Part shown: in pieces, positions 47,625-58,100 of the stretch
How the letters are laid out: every line of letters starts with the position of its first letter
Numbering within the stretch: position 1 is the first letter of the stretch
Assembly (NCBI GenBank): GCA_947478525.1
Contig: CANJVU010000008.1
Span: 32,586-96,585 of the forward strand
Source: Thiotrichales bacterium
GTDB taxonomy: Bacteria > Pseudomonadota > Gammaproteobacteria > Francisellales > CACEW01
Length of the DNA: 64,000 bases
Direction of reading: 5' to 3'
The notes under the pieces: generated by a model
Told to the model about the DNA's origin: nothing
Databases searched by the model: none
Seen by the model: only the letters and a program-made list of their open reading frames with translations
Made by a program: the position numbers and the translations under genes

Positions 47625-49148
47625 TTATACCCTGCGCAGCCATATAAAATCGTCGCTTGATCCGATAAACTTTTCAATCAAAGATTCGTTTGGTTTCAAA
47701 GAATCCATGCTCGCCAACACTTGCTCAGCCAGGGGCTTGTACTCGGGTTTAATGCCGGTTTGCTGTTCACGATACGTTTGAATGGTGCGAATCACCCGGT
47801 CGATTAACTTGGCATTGCTCGGCGATACAAACGTCATCAGATTGCTGCGGTAATGGCCTAAGCGTCCCATCACCAGGGTTGAGTGGTTGTTCAATAATAA
47901 TTTTAGCAGGGTTTGTTGGAATAACGGTGTCAAGGTTGCAACATCAAGACTCCAACGAGCTGTGCCATAATTTAAAACCAGCAGGTTCTTGTTTAATGTA
48001 ATTTCAAAGGGTTCTGGATTCCCGCCTGCGCGGGAATGACACACCTCAAACGGTAAGTCGTCTTCGCTTAAATCAAACCCCATCAAATATTCAGGTGCGG
48101 TTGCCGGGTGCTGCGGCCAATCCAGGCAAATTGGCTCACGTTGTAATAATTGTTGCCAGGCTTGTTGCGCACTTTTGCTGCCAATTATTCTCACCGCATA
48201 AGGTGCTGGGGGTTCATTCAATAGTAGATTGTTAATCGGCGCACAGTTAAACGTTGGTGCGCGTTCGGTGACGTCGGTTAATGCAGTAACACCAACCTGT
48301 GAATCTAATTTATAATAAACATTTCGTTTATTTTTATAACTTGAAGCCTCTTGTTCAATAAGAGGTATCAGTGGTGTTTGATCCAACGCTTGATAAAATC
48401 GAATAAAATCACGGAGTGGCTTTGCTTGATGCGGATGCAATAATGCCAACCCAATCACCACCAGCATGGCGGTGGTGGTTTGCATCCGTGTGCTGCCGGT
48501 CAGTGCCATCGGTCCGACGACCAATGGCCAGGTGTTGATGCTGTTTGAGCCGCAAGGATGTTGCGGATCTCGCGCCAATAACTGCTCCAACGGATTGCAC
48601 ACGATTAACCATGGTTTGTCATGACATAGCGCAGCAGCCTCGAGGGTTGCTTGCACGATAAAACGTGATTCTCCGCTGGCACTGGTGCTGATCAATAAGT
48701 CATGGGCAGTAAAACCTTGTTGTTGCAATTGCTTCATGCCATACGCCGCATGATCTTCAAATTGCTCAATCGAACGAATTAAAGCGCTGTCACCACCGGC
48801 AATCACGCCGACCACTTGCTTAGCCTGATGCGGAAACGATTGCCGCCATAACCATTCCAAACTCACCGCCATTCTGCCGCTGGCGCCACAGCCTAAGATA
48901 AACACGCGATGACCGTTTTGCAGCGTGTTTTGCACCGCATTGGTTAATTGTGTCAAATGAGTAGTCTGCGCGGCTACGGCTTCTAACGCTTGTAAGTCAA
49001 TGATTTTGAGGCAATCCAGTGCTTTGGGTAAATCCTGCTGCGCCCATTCGGATAAATGGCTGCTTAACGGATGCGGCGTTTCCGTCAACAAGGTGACGTG
49101 CAGAAATCGTTGGTATTGTTGCCAGAAAGTGTTAGGTAGTGTGGACAT
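47625..49148 (-). CDS. SIS-domain protein, MurQ/GCKR-like
   Basis: The 507-residue protein has a MurQ-type sugar-isomerase fold: FILGCGASGRMAVSLEWLWR, VVGVIAGGDSALIRSIEQFED, STSASGESRF and TGSTRMQTTTAML. MurQ cleaves MurNAc-6-phosphate but is only about 300 residues long; the extra half (YAVRIIGSKSAQQAWQ onward) looks like a second SIS domain, as in the animal glucokinase regulator GCKR. A palindromic repeat encodes the in-frame segment CHSRAGGNPE. The role is probably binding or metabolism of a sugar phosphate; exact activity is unknown. Confidence 0.75.
   Translation of the reverse strand: MSTLPNTFWQQYQRFLHVTLLTETPHPLSSHLSEWAQQDLPKALDCLKIIDLQALEAVAAQTTHLTQLTNAVQNTLQNGHRVFILGCGASGRMAVSLEWLWRQSFPHQAKQVVGVIAGGDSALIRSIEQFEDHAAYGMKQLQQQGFTAHDLLISTSASGESRFIVQATLEAAALCHDKPWLIVCNPLEQLLARDPQHPCGSNSINTWPLVVGPMALTGSTRMQTTTAMLVVIGLALLHPHQAKPLRDFIRFYQALDQTPLIPLIEQEASSYKNKRNVYYKLDSQVGVTALTDVTERAPTFNCAPINNLLLNEPPAPYAVRIIGSKSAQQAWQQLLQREPICLDWPQHPATAPEYLMGFDLSEDDLPFEVCHSRAGGNPEPFEITLNKNLLVLNYGTARWSLDVATLTPLFQQTLLKLLLNNHSTLVMGRLGHYRSNLMTFVSPSNAKLIDRVIRTIQTYREQQTGIKPEYKPLAEQVLASMDSLKPNESLIEKFIGSSDDFIWLRRV
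48014..48043 (-). repeat. Palindromic repeat element inside the SIS-domain gene
   Basis: ATTCCCGC (48018-48025) and GCGGGAAT (48030-48037) form a perfect eight-pair stem with a CTGC loop within TGGATTCCCGCCTGCGCGGG, continuing to AATGACA. This short palindrome is scattered in many proteobacterial genomes. Here it is read in frame as CHSRAGGNPE. Confidence 0.8.
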
Positions 49149-49164
49149 GTTAGATAATCAAACC

Positions 49165-49226
49165 AAAAGTTTCTTGTGTTACCGGAAACTTACCATGAAA
49201 AGTTTCCTTTTAAAACGGAAACTTTT
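49165..49226. promoter_or_regulatory. Four alternating AAAAGTTTCC / GGAAACTTTT half-sites
   Basis: AAAAGTTTC (49165-49173), GGAAACTT (49184-49191), AAAAGTTTCC (49198-49207) and GGAAACTTTT (49217-49226) form two inverted pairs about 33 bases apart. They occupy the divergent gap between the SIS-domain gene and the second toxin-antitoxin pair. This is the layout of a cooperative operator, and an antitoxin autorepression site is the obvious candidate. Confidence 0.55.
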
Positions 49227-49288
49227 GTAGGTTGAAAGAATTTTCGGTTATGGTATTATTTAACCAAGGCAAATAAAGAGTAGCAGTT

Positions 49289-49510
49289 ATGTTGAAAACC
49301 TATGAAGCCACGCTTAGTCACGGACAAATTCACTGGAATGGTGATGTGCCAAGCTGTGACTCTGCAAAAGTCATTGTAACGTTACTTAGTGAAAAGGGAG
49401 CTTTTATCCAAAAAAATAAAAGAGTTCCCCCTGCACAATTTGCTGGTAAGGTTAAAGAATGCGGTGATGTTATGCATTCGTTGTCTAATAAAGACTGGGG
49501 CTTGCAGTGA
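49289..49510 (+). CDS. Putative antitoxin of a PIN-toxin pair
   Basis: The 73-residue product precedes a PIN toxin gene, and its stop overlaps the toxin's GTG start. Its N-terminal half (MLKTYEATLSHGQIHWNGD) is beta-rich, and the C-terminal half is the likely toxin-binding tail. I recognise no standard antitoxin fold with confidence. The call rests mainly on gene order, size and the operator-like array upstream. Confidence 0.65.
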   Translation: MLKTYEATLSHGQIHWNGDVPSCDSAKVIVTLLSEKGAFIQKNKRVPPAQFAGKVKECGDVMHSLSNKDWGLQ

Positions 49511-49908
49511 TTATATTAGATACGCATATCTGGCACTGGTGGATTAATCAAATTCCGGGGCGTTTGTCTAAAAAAACCGTAGAATTAATTGAACAGGCTG
49601 ATCGCGTTGGTGTTTCTGCTATTTCTTGTTTTGAAATGGCTTGGTTGGTAGAACACAAACGTATTGAACTAAGTATGACGTTTACCGAATGGTTGGTTCA
49701 AGTGAAGCAGGCTGATATCATAGAGTTTTTACCGGTCAATGAATTCATTGCCACTCAAGCAGTGTTGTTACCGGAGCATCACAAAGACCCACAAGATCGT
49801 TTAATTATTGCCACGGCAGTGTATCACCAAGCTTCTTTAATTAGCTTTGATGGGGCGTTTGCCGATTATCAAGAGATCCGTGAAGGGTTGATTGGCAAAA
49901 ATAAATAA
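49507..49908 (+). CDS. PIN-domain toxin, VapC family (second pair)
   Basis: The 133-residue protein has the PIN acidic residues D5 (LDTHIWHWW), E43 (SCFEMAWL), D97 (DPQDRLIIATA) and D115 (ISFD). It is of the group with W-rich LDTHIWLWW-type N-termini, different from the toxin at 0.4-0.8 kb. The GTG start overlaps the antitoxin stop (GTGA). It probably cleaves tRNA or rRNA when released. Confidence 0.85.
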   Translation: MIILDTHIWHWWINQIPGRLSKKTVELIEQADRVGVSAISCFEMAWLVEHKRIELSMTFTEWLVQVKQADIIEFLPVNEFIATQAVLLPEHHKDPQDRLIIATAVYHQASLISFDGAFADYQEIREGLIGKNK

Positions 49909-49942
49909 ATTATCCTAATTGATTAATAATGGACATTCTCTC

Positions 49943-50848
49943 ATGACATTAGCCACCTGCTCCATCACATCCCCCAACGGCGCCACCCGCGCCACGTTTA
50001 TCCCGCAGAAAGGCGGCCTTGGCACCTCATTAACCATGCCTGATCCCGCGCGCCCAGGTCAAACGCGCGAGCTGTTATACTTGCCTGCAGACATTGATCT
50101 GGTGAGCTATCCCAAGCTCGGTGTGGCCTGGCCATTTTGTTTCCCCATTTGTGGCCGCTTGAATCGCGAGGGCAAATCCGTTTATCTGCACGAACATCGT
50201 CAATATCCATTGAATATTCATGGTTTCGCTCACGCCTTGCCGTGGGAAGTATTGGCGCACAGTGATGACACCCTCGTCATGGCATTGAAGGCCAACAAAA
50301 CCACGCACGAATGCTACCCTTTTGAATTTGAAGTGGTGTTGTCTTACACGCTGAAAGACGGTGAGTTTATTTGTCATCAAACCACCCTCAATCATGGTCA
50401 TGAAGCGATGCCGTATTATTCCGGTTTCCATCCCTATTTTTGGATTGATCCCGCGCGTTATCAAAAATCCGAAGTGATGATTGATTTCACCCCGTTCAAA
50501 CGTCTGCAATACAACGCTGATTTGACCGATGTGGTGGGCGAGCGTGAATTATTCACCACGCCGATTGCGCTGTCCGAACCGGTAATCAATGAAAGCCTGT
50601 CTATTTTGGGCGAAGACCGCGCCGTTAAGCTGTATTTCCCCGATCATTCCACCTTGGAAATGGCGGTGCAGGGCATGGATGACCCTTCGATGTATCGCTA
50701 TCTGCAGCTGTACCATGTTCCAGAGCAACCGTTCTTCTGCATCGAGCCGTGGATGGCCCACCCCAATGCCATGAATACCCCAACGGCTTTGCGTTTGCTG
50801 CCACCTGGTCAGCGTGATCATGCATTGTTGACGTTGAAATTGTATTAG
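49943..50848 (+). CDS. Aldose 1-epimerase (mutarotase) family protein
   Basis: The 301-residue protein has the galactose-mutarotase fold motifs NIHGFAHALPW and YSGFHPYFWID, each with a conserved histidine, and a likely catalytic glutamate late in FFCIEPWMAHPNAMN. It interconverts sugar anomers, either free hexoses or hexose-6-phosphates. I chose the ATG at 49943; a TTG at 49919 is in frame but unlikely. It could work with the sugar porter at 17 kb or the SIS protein next door. Confidence 0.8.
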   Translation: MTLATCSITSPNGATRATFIPQKGGLGTSLTMPDPARPGQTRELLYLPADIDLVSYPKLGVAWPFCFPICGRLNREGKSVYLHEHRQYPLNIHGFAHALPWEVLAHSDDTLVMALKANKTTHECYPFEFEVVLSYTLKDGEFICHQTTLNHGHEAMPYYSGFHPYFWIDPARYQKSEVMIDFTPFKRLQYNADLTDVVGERELFTTPIALSEPVINESLSILGEDRAVKLYFPDHSTLEMAVQGMDDPSMYRYLQLYHVPEQPFFCIEPWMAHPNAMNTPTALRLLPPGQRDHALLTLKLY

Positions 50849-50869
50849 ATTGATTTTCGGCAATATTGA

Positions 50870-50898
50870 TTGACTTATAATCTTTTGGGTCTTATAGT
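50870..50898 (+). promoter_or_regulatory. Promoter of the Rpn-like gene
   Basis: TTGACT (50870-50875) and TATAGT (50893-50898) are 17 bases apart, one mismatch each, about 31 bases before the ATG. Confidence 0.6.
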
Positions 50899-50929
50899 GA
50901 TCTGAATGATGGGCATTTGAGTCGTTGTT

Positions 50930-51889
50930 ATGAATACCAAAAAATCAACCTTACTTCCAGTCGAGGAAGTTTCACCAGGGCAGGAAGTTATTAAAAATCC
51001 TCACGATGCTTTGTTTAAGAGCATGTGTGAAAACATCAACGTCACCATTGATTTATTAAAATCCGCGCTTCCTGCTGATTTGTTCAATAAAATTAAGCTG
51101 GATACGTTACAGCTTACCGATAAGTCATTTGTGTTGCCGGAAATGGCGCAGCGTCACAGCGACATTATTTACCAGGCAGAAATCAATCATCATGAGGGTT
51201 ACATTGCCTTTTTAATCGAGCATCAGTCAAGTGATGATGCGCTGATGGCATTCAGAAAACTGGAATACAATGTCAGTTTGATGCGTCAACACCTCAAGCA
51301 GGAAAAACTTAAACTGCCGGTGATCATCAATTTGTGTTTGTATCATGGCGAACGATCGCCGTATCCATATTCCACTGATCTGTTCGATTGTTTCAGTGAT
51401 CCGATATTGGCAAAGCAGTGGATGTTTCAACCGTTTCAATTAATCGATTTAACCGTGATGACCGACGAGGAAATTGAAAAACACGGCTATGCTGCATTGA
51501 TGCAGTTTCTATTCAAACACTGTCGTGATGCCGAATTATCCCGCAAAGTAAAACAGATGGTTGCGTTACTGCGCCGGTTGGATGCTGATTTACACCTGCA
51601 GAATGTGTTATACTACCTCACAGAAGTCTGTGGTGATCGCGATGATGCAGAGCGGTTACTGAGGGCGTTGATGAACCAACTGTCGGAAAAAGAGGAAACG
51701 ATTATGACTTACGGAGAGCAATTAAGACAAGCCGGCAGACAAGTCGGTCAGCAAGAAGGACGACAAGAAGGACGGCAAGAGGTCGCGCTGGATATGCTGT
51801 TGGCAGGGTTCGATCCAGACATAATTCAAAAAGTGACTAAAATCTCCCCTGAGATAATTTTCGATCTTAAGCAGAAAATGAAGCATTAA
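50930..51889 (+). CDS. Rpn-family PD-(D/E)XK nuclease / putative transposase
   Basis: The 319-residue protein begins NPHDALFKSMCEN and has the nuclease core RHSDIIYQAEI...AFLIEHQSS, with D78, E97 and Q99 as likely metal and catalytic residues. Rpn proteins promote RecA-independent recombination and are scattered, often in several copies. A short QEGRQEGRQE repeat precedes the C-terminal helix. It marks the left border of the AT-rich gap before the giant gene. Confidence 0.85.
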   Translation: MNTKKSTLLPVEEVSPGQEVIKNPHDALFKSMCENINVTIDLLKSALPADLFNKIKLDTLQLTDKSFVLPEMAQRHSDIIYQAEINHHEGYIAFLIEHQSSDDALMAFRKLEYNVSLMRQHLKQEKLKLPVIINLCLYHGERSPYPYSTDLFDCFSDPILAKQWMFQPFQLIDLTVMTDEEIEKHGYAALMQFLFKHCRDAELSRKVKQMVALLRRLDADLHLQNVLYYLTEVCGDRDDAERLLRALMNQLSEKEETIMTYGEQLRQAGRQVGQQEGRQEGRQEVALDMLLAGFDPDIIQKVTKISPEIIFDLKQKMKH

Positions 51890-52134
51890 TGGAAGTGCCT
51901 TCTTGGAGAATACCACTGCATTTTCGCCCTTATTTTTCCTGGCGATTCATTTGTAACTTATTGTTTTATATCATTTTTTATATATTTTTGAAAACTCATT
52001 TTCAATAGAAAATTGTAAATAATTGATTTTATTGATAATTTTTTATATCCTGGTCATATTTAGCGAGTCTTTTTATTATAATTAATTGATTTAATTGATA
52101 TTTTTTATTATTATCCCCGCGCCCGCTTCTCATC
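51890..52134. promoter_or_regulatory. AT-rich gap with ATTGAT direct repeats
   Basis: No gene is seen in the 302 bases between the Rpn-like gene and the giant gene. The region is strongly AT-rich. Two related segments of about 25 bases, at 52021-52046 and 52084-52108, each contain ATTGAT twice with a nine-base period; TTAATTGAT is perfectly repeated at 52082-52090 and 52091-52099. They lie upstream of the giant gene's promoter and could bind a regulator or a nucleoid protein such as IHF or H-NS-like factors. Confidence 0.45.
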
Positions 52135-52163
52135 TTGCTTTTGGCACCCTTTTAAGTTACAAT
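52135..52163 (+). promoter_or_regulatory. Promoter of the giant gene
   Basis: TTGCTT (52135-52140) and TACAAT (52158-52163) are 17 bases apart. The ribosome-binding site AGGAGAG and the ATG follow 29 bases later. Confidence 0.5.
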
Positions 52164-52191
52164 AAAAGCTGACCTTTTTAGGAGAGAAGTG

Positions 52192-55100
52192 ATGCTAGCC
52201 CCAGCCCCTCAGCGAGTGATCGTTAGAAGAAAAAGAATTGTAAGAAAGCGTGTGCTTTCACCGCAAGTAGCGCTTGACTCAATATTATTGTCAGATGATC
52301 CTATTCCTGTTGCACAGGTTGAAGCTGCAAAAAGGGCTTTAGAGCAGAAACACCGAGAGCTTTTGCTAGCTGATCCACAAGATACAGTTGCAATAGCAGA
52401 ATGTCTGGCGGATTATGCCGAACTTGTTTCAATATCCGAACCCACGGTTCCTTCTGATACTACCGGCCCCGCTGCGGTTGTGGCGCCTCTTGAGGAATTG
52501 GCAAGTCTTTCTTCGGTGGATTTGCATAAGAGAGCTGCATCATATTTTGCAGAAGGTAGCGCTGAGCACCATGAACAATTAGCACTTGCTTATACGCTAG
52601 AGAATAACCATCAGGAAGCTGAAAAAGCTTTTGGTGAAGCGGTTAAGGCACTTAAGGGTCGTAGGTCAGTGCTTGACACATCATCAGCAGCTTATGGGGG
52701 TTTGTGCCTACAAATACTGGATTTACAGCTACAGAGGCAAGCGGCGTATCATGCTGCTAATCTTGCTGGGCAAGCGGATTATCTAGAAAAAAAGATTCTT
52801 GAAGAATATGTGCGAATCGGCAAAAATTACTCATCACAAGCTCATGCATTAACTGATGTCTCATCGTTGGAAAAAGCTACGTTATATATGCAAGCGGGTG
52901 AATTTTTACAAGAAGCGCAGTCATTGGCTGCTGGACGTCATTATGCTGGCTTACCAGGACTGATGCGAGCGTCTTTTGAATCTGCAGTTGTTGCATCTCT
53001 ACAATGTGCAGCCAGTGTTACAACGCTCAGCGCCGCTGAAAAAGCGGCGTTATATGATCAAGCTGTACGCGCTGATCAACAAGCAAAAACTGTTGGTGGC
53101 ACTGGTAGTTCAGTCGAATTGATTAAGACTGCTTACATTGGAGCCGGAGATAATTATGGCATTGTTGGTAATTCTGCATTGGCAGCAGAGCGATATGCAC
53201 AAGCCATTGCCATGGTTTCAGCAGTCGAAGGAGCAGACCTTAACACATTATACGAAAAATTTGTTGCACAATACGCGCTTGCTGCTCGGCAAAATCCTGC
53301 TTCTGTTGCTGCTCATCGTGCATTGGCGTTGCAAGCGTATGTGGCGCTTATTGCATCTGGTCAAACTACACGGAGTAATCATGAAGGTGCTGGAGATTGT
53401 TACGCTGCGCAAAATAAGCATCTTGACGCTTTAGCGCAGTACACAAGTGCTGCAGCATTAGCAAACGATGCAGAGAAAGCGCTATTACTTACAAAATGTA
53501 TCGAGCAACAATTGGCGGTTGTTCCCATTCAACATTTAGCGGTTGCTAAATTGTATGCCGAAGCTTTGTCGGTCGCTGTTGGTTCTGATGCCCAAGAATC
53601 TTTGAGATTTAATCTTGTGATGCAACTGATTCAGTTGGCTCAACCCATTAGCCAGCAGGATCAGCAAGTTTTTTTATCGCTTTTTCAACAAGCCCATCCT
53701 TCTATAGGTAACTTAGACGCGAAGACGCAAGCCGAATTATTGCATCAAGCTGCGCTTGCGGCGGTTGCTAAAACAGGGCAAGAAACACTGGTGTCGGATT
53801 TGCTCTCTAAGAGTGTAGAGCAGTGTAAATTAGCTTCGACAGCAATTGACTCTGCAAAAGCGGGAGAGATCTTTTCGCTGGCTGCACAACATGCAGCTGC
53901 TGGAGAGCAGGGTGCGCTACATCAACAAGCTGCTGATTATTATAAGAAAGCAGCTGCTGGACTTCCAGAGACTGATGCTCATAATATAGAATATGCAAGA
54001 CTTGCTGCTGAGCAAAGCGCACTGGCGTATGTGGGACGTGACCAGTATTTTGAAGCTGCTCAAGCGCTTGTAAAATTGCGTGATTTTAGAGGTGCGACCG
54101 ATGCTTATAATGCTGCGGCTTTCACCGCAGGGGACGACGGCAAAAAAAGAACCATTTTATTGGAATCTATCAACGAATTAGAAACACAGCTGGCAAAAGT
54201 TCAATCAGCCATCGCTACTATTCGGGACAATACTGCTGCTGCTTCAGAAGAAAAAAAACAAGCCCTTCAGGCAGTTAGTAAGAGTGAAATAGAATTATTG
54301 AAATTATTGGTCGGGCAATATCAAAAAGCCGCTGAAATTGCCGATCCTACAACACAAGAGGGATTGAATCGTAAGCAAGCCGAGGCGTATCAAAAACTTG
54401 CCTTTATTCTTTATGCCAGGGCCAGTGCGCCTTCAGTTGCTGTTGAAAGTGCAGTCGCTCCTATCAACCCATCGGCCGAAGCTGTTGACGTTGCTGTGGC
54501 ACCAGCACCTAGTGCGCCGTCATTTAGTGTTGATGAGCTTAGAATGCCAGAAACGCTTCACTTATCTGCAGCTGATTACAGCGCAGAAGCGGCGCGTCTG
54601 TTTGCTGCGAGTCGAGATTCCGCAGCAGTGGTTTCTGTGTATAGCCATGCAACCACTCATGAAACAGATCCTGCTCGACGAGCCAGCTTTCATTCTGAAT
54701 TGGGTACGTTACTTGAAGCGCAGGCTCAAATAGTGCCTCCACCAGCATCATCATCAGTATCAGCAGAGGGGGTGCCGATTACACCAACAGTGACCGCTAC
54801 AGCAGCGCATGAACAAGCCGCGCTGAATTACCTTCAAGCAATTGTTGGCGGTCATGCTGTTACTACTGCTACTGCTGAAGCAGCATTAAGTGGAATGGCA
54901 GAAGCGGTAAGAACTGATACCGCTAAATCAGCGTTACTGCAACAAGCAGCTCAAGCCTTTGCAAAAGTAGGAACTGCTGAGTCATATGTTCATGCTGGAA
55001 AAAGTTATGCAATACTTGCTGAGGTTGGAAGTATTGCGCCAGCAGAGAAAGCGAAACACCACGAGCAAGCGGCAAGAATGTACGCCGCGGCTGGTAAATT

Positions 55101-58100
55101 TACCGAATGTGATGCTCAGCTGGTTGCTGCGCATGCTGCAATGCTTAACAGCCCAAAAACAGTAGTTCCTGTTTATGGAGATGGTAACTGCCTTTTTTAC
55201 TCAGTCATTTTGGGTGCTTTGAAACCAGTTGTGGGTAATGAGAGCAATTTTGCTGCAACCGCTCAAAAATTGTTTGGCAATAAACTCACACCAGCAGATG
55301 TTGCGGCATTAAAAGCCTATGTCAACAACCCGACTAAAGCGGATGGTACGGCTGACTATAGTCAAGCGGTTAGTAATTTAATTAATGATAAGCTCAGACC
55401 TTATGTGGCAGCGCAGGCAGCGCAGGCAGCGCAGGCAGCGCAGGCAGCGCAGGCAGCGCAGGCAGCGCAGGCAAATCCTTTAGGTTTAGTTGGGGCTCAG
55501 CTCGCAGGAGATGATAATGAACTTGGTCAAATAGGTGTAAAAAACGCCTATGTTGGCTTAGGTGCTGCCGCTGTGATGGGGCAGATATTGGGTGTTGGTA
55601 TTGATGTCTACTCAGCTGATGGTGCACATCGTGGAGGCGATGGTAATGGTGCAATCTCAGTTCGCTTTGGTACAGTAGGTGGTGCTGCAGGACATTCAGA
55701 CCACTTCGACCTTTTAGCAACCCCTCCATCCTTAGATACATACCGCGCACAGCAATATAGCGAATTCGCGGCTATTCCTGGTGTTACCCCTGAAATTGTG
55801 CGTGAATACCAGGTGCGTGCAGCTCAAGAATTTGCCGCAACAGGAGATCATGCCCATTCTGCGGTGTTATATGCCGCTGCTGGAGATATACGTTCTACTG
55901 ATGCACATAAAGCTGCGGCAGATCAACATGCTGAGCGTGCAGCAGGATATGTTGGTACCGATTCATCCGCAGCAGTAACTTCATACGTCGCTGCGGCGCA
56001 AGAATATTTAGCGGCTGGTGATGCTAAGTTGGCATTTGAACAATACAAGGCTGCAGCGGAAAATGAAACCGATCCCGCTAAAAAAGTAGAGTTGTTACAG
56101 CAGTCTATTAAGCAATTGGATGGTCTTCTTGTTGCAGCGCAGCAAGCGGTTACTACGGCTGTTAATGCTCAAGCGGCAAAGGGTAAAACAAGCAGTAAAC
56201 CGCTTGATTTAACAAGCGAAACTTCAACGGCTAAAGAGGCAATTTCTGGATACGAGGCTTTGTTGAAATCTTCCGTCGAGCAATATCAAGCGGCGGTAGC
56301 TGCTGCTGAAAAAGATCCCATTAAAAAAGCAGAATTCACGGTTCAATTAGCAAAACAATATGAAACATTGGCTCACGTGGCTAACACTTCTGAAGGAATT
56401 AAGCAAAGAGGGCATACGGGTGTACCACCTTTTGTGGCTGATCCATTATCACAGCAAGCATCTTTGACGGATGCAGCTAAGCAGTATGAAGCGGCTGCAC
56501 AGTTGTATAAAATACCAGACTTAGCAAAAGCACAAGCGCAATATAAAGCGGCAGCCACACAATGGGTTGCAGCGGCTGCTATAACGCCAGATTCCGCTCA
56601 ACGAGCGGATATGCACTTAAAGGCAGCAAGGGCGCATGTTGCGGCAGTGCCAGGTCCAGGTCCTACTGTTTCACAGGAAGCTAAAGCTCAATATGCATTA
56701 GCCGCACCTTTGCTCTCTGCTGCTGCCACCGCAGAACTAGGTGCAGGACAAAGAGCAGAGTTATTCCGTCAAGCGGCAAAAGCGTATGATGTCGTTGCTG
56801 CGCCTGAGAGTAACGCAGCCGCCAAGTCCGCGCATATGTCAGCAGCGACCGCTTATCAAGCTGCGTTGCTTGCACCTGGCCTTGATCCTATCGCAAAAGC
56901 GCAGTTACAACGGCGTTGTGCTAAAGCTTTTCAAGAGGCTGGTCATGGTGATCGTGCATTACCACAGTATATTGCTGCGGCAGACACGTATAGAATGGTG
57001 CTTGGCGCTACTGTTACAGCAGGTGCTACTGGTAGAGAGCCAGCGGAACAACTAAAATTAACCCGTCATTGTGCAGACGCCTATGCCGCTGCCGCTAAAC
57101 TTGATGCGAATTCCGATACAAGATTTGCGTATCATCAACAAGCATTGGTGCAGTATCGAGAAGCGATTAAGCTTGAAAAAGATCCCGCAAAATTAACGAC
57201 ATTGCGTAAAGGTGCGGCGGTAGCATCAGTGGGCGAGGCAGAAGGTCATAAGGCTAAAGGAACGCATAAAGAATCAGCGCAGGCTTATCAAATGGCTGTT
57301 GGGTTTGCGGTTGATCTCAAAGAGAAGAAACAACATTTTGCTGCGTCGATGGCGCAATCTGGAATAATAGTAAGTAAGTATAAAAAAGAAGCGGCGAGTT
57401 TAGCTATACAGATAGCTGGAGCTCCAAAAACAGAGAGGCATGGGGCTCCACAGACATCAAGGGGTGTCGCCGAAGTTTCTGTGAACGTAAAAGGAAGAAG
57501 TGTTCTAGCAGCTGGCTCGAAAACAGAATCTGTTTCAGCTGTTTCAGTGGAAGATCTTAAAAGCTTGATTGACCGTCAAAAAACTTGCGTACAAGCTGGT
57601 GCTCAGGCCATTGTGGACCAACTGACCAGCTATCGAGCATTGGCGAAAACTGCTGCACCGGCAGAGGCTGGCTTATATATTTCTGGCATGGCGCAATTGT
57701 ATGCGGATAATCATCAATACAAATTGGCGCGAGATGCTTATGCAACCGCAGCAGATCATTTTACCAAAGCAGGTTCACCAGTGGACGCTGCCGAAGCGCA
57801 ATTAAAACAAGCGCAGATGATAGCACTCACCAGCGGTAACGCGGCGGCGATTGCAGTTTTGGAGAAGATCGTACCTGCAGGTACCGATGCTCAAAAATAT
57901 GAAATAGGATTACAAAAAGCATTACAAATCTATGCGTTGAAGTTGGACAAAGAACCGCCGGATCATAAGTTGTTATTGGATGCGGTTCAGGCAGCGCCTG
58001 CTGGTTATGCTGCCAGTGAGGGCGTTGCCGTTTCGCTGCAGTCTGAAGCGTGGACGTTATTGGCTGAACAGCGTTATGCTGATTATAAGGCATTGCAAAA

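Noticed and set aside
52082..52099. PmrA-type regulatory site as in Legionella and Coxiella effector genes
   Set aside because: The TTAATTGAT pair has a nine-base period, whereas the known PmrA site repeats CTTAAT with an 11-base period.
52021..52110. Replication origin or DnaA-box cluster in the AT-rich gap
   Set aside because: No TTATCCACA-like boxes were found and no dnaA, dnaN or gyrB lies nearby.
55408..55470. Seven regular repeats considered as a CRISPR-like array
   Set aside because: The units are nine bases, contiguous and coding, with no spacers and no cas genes.
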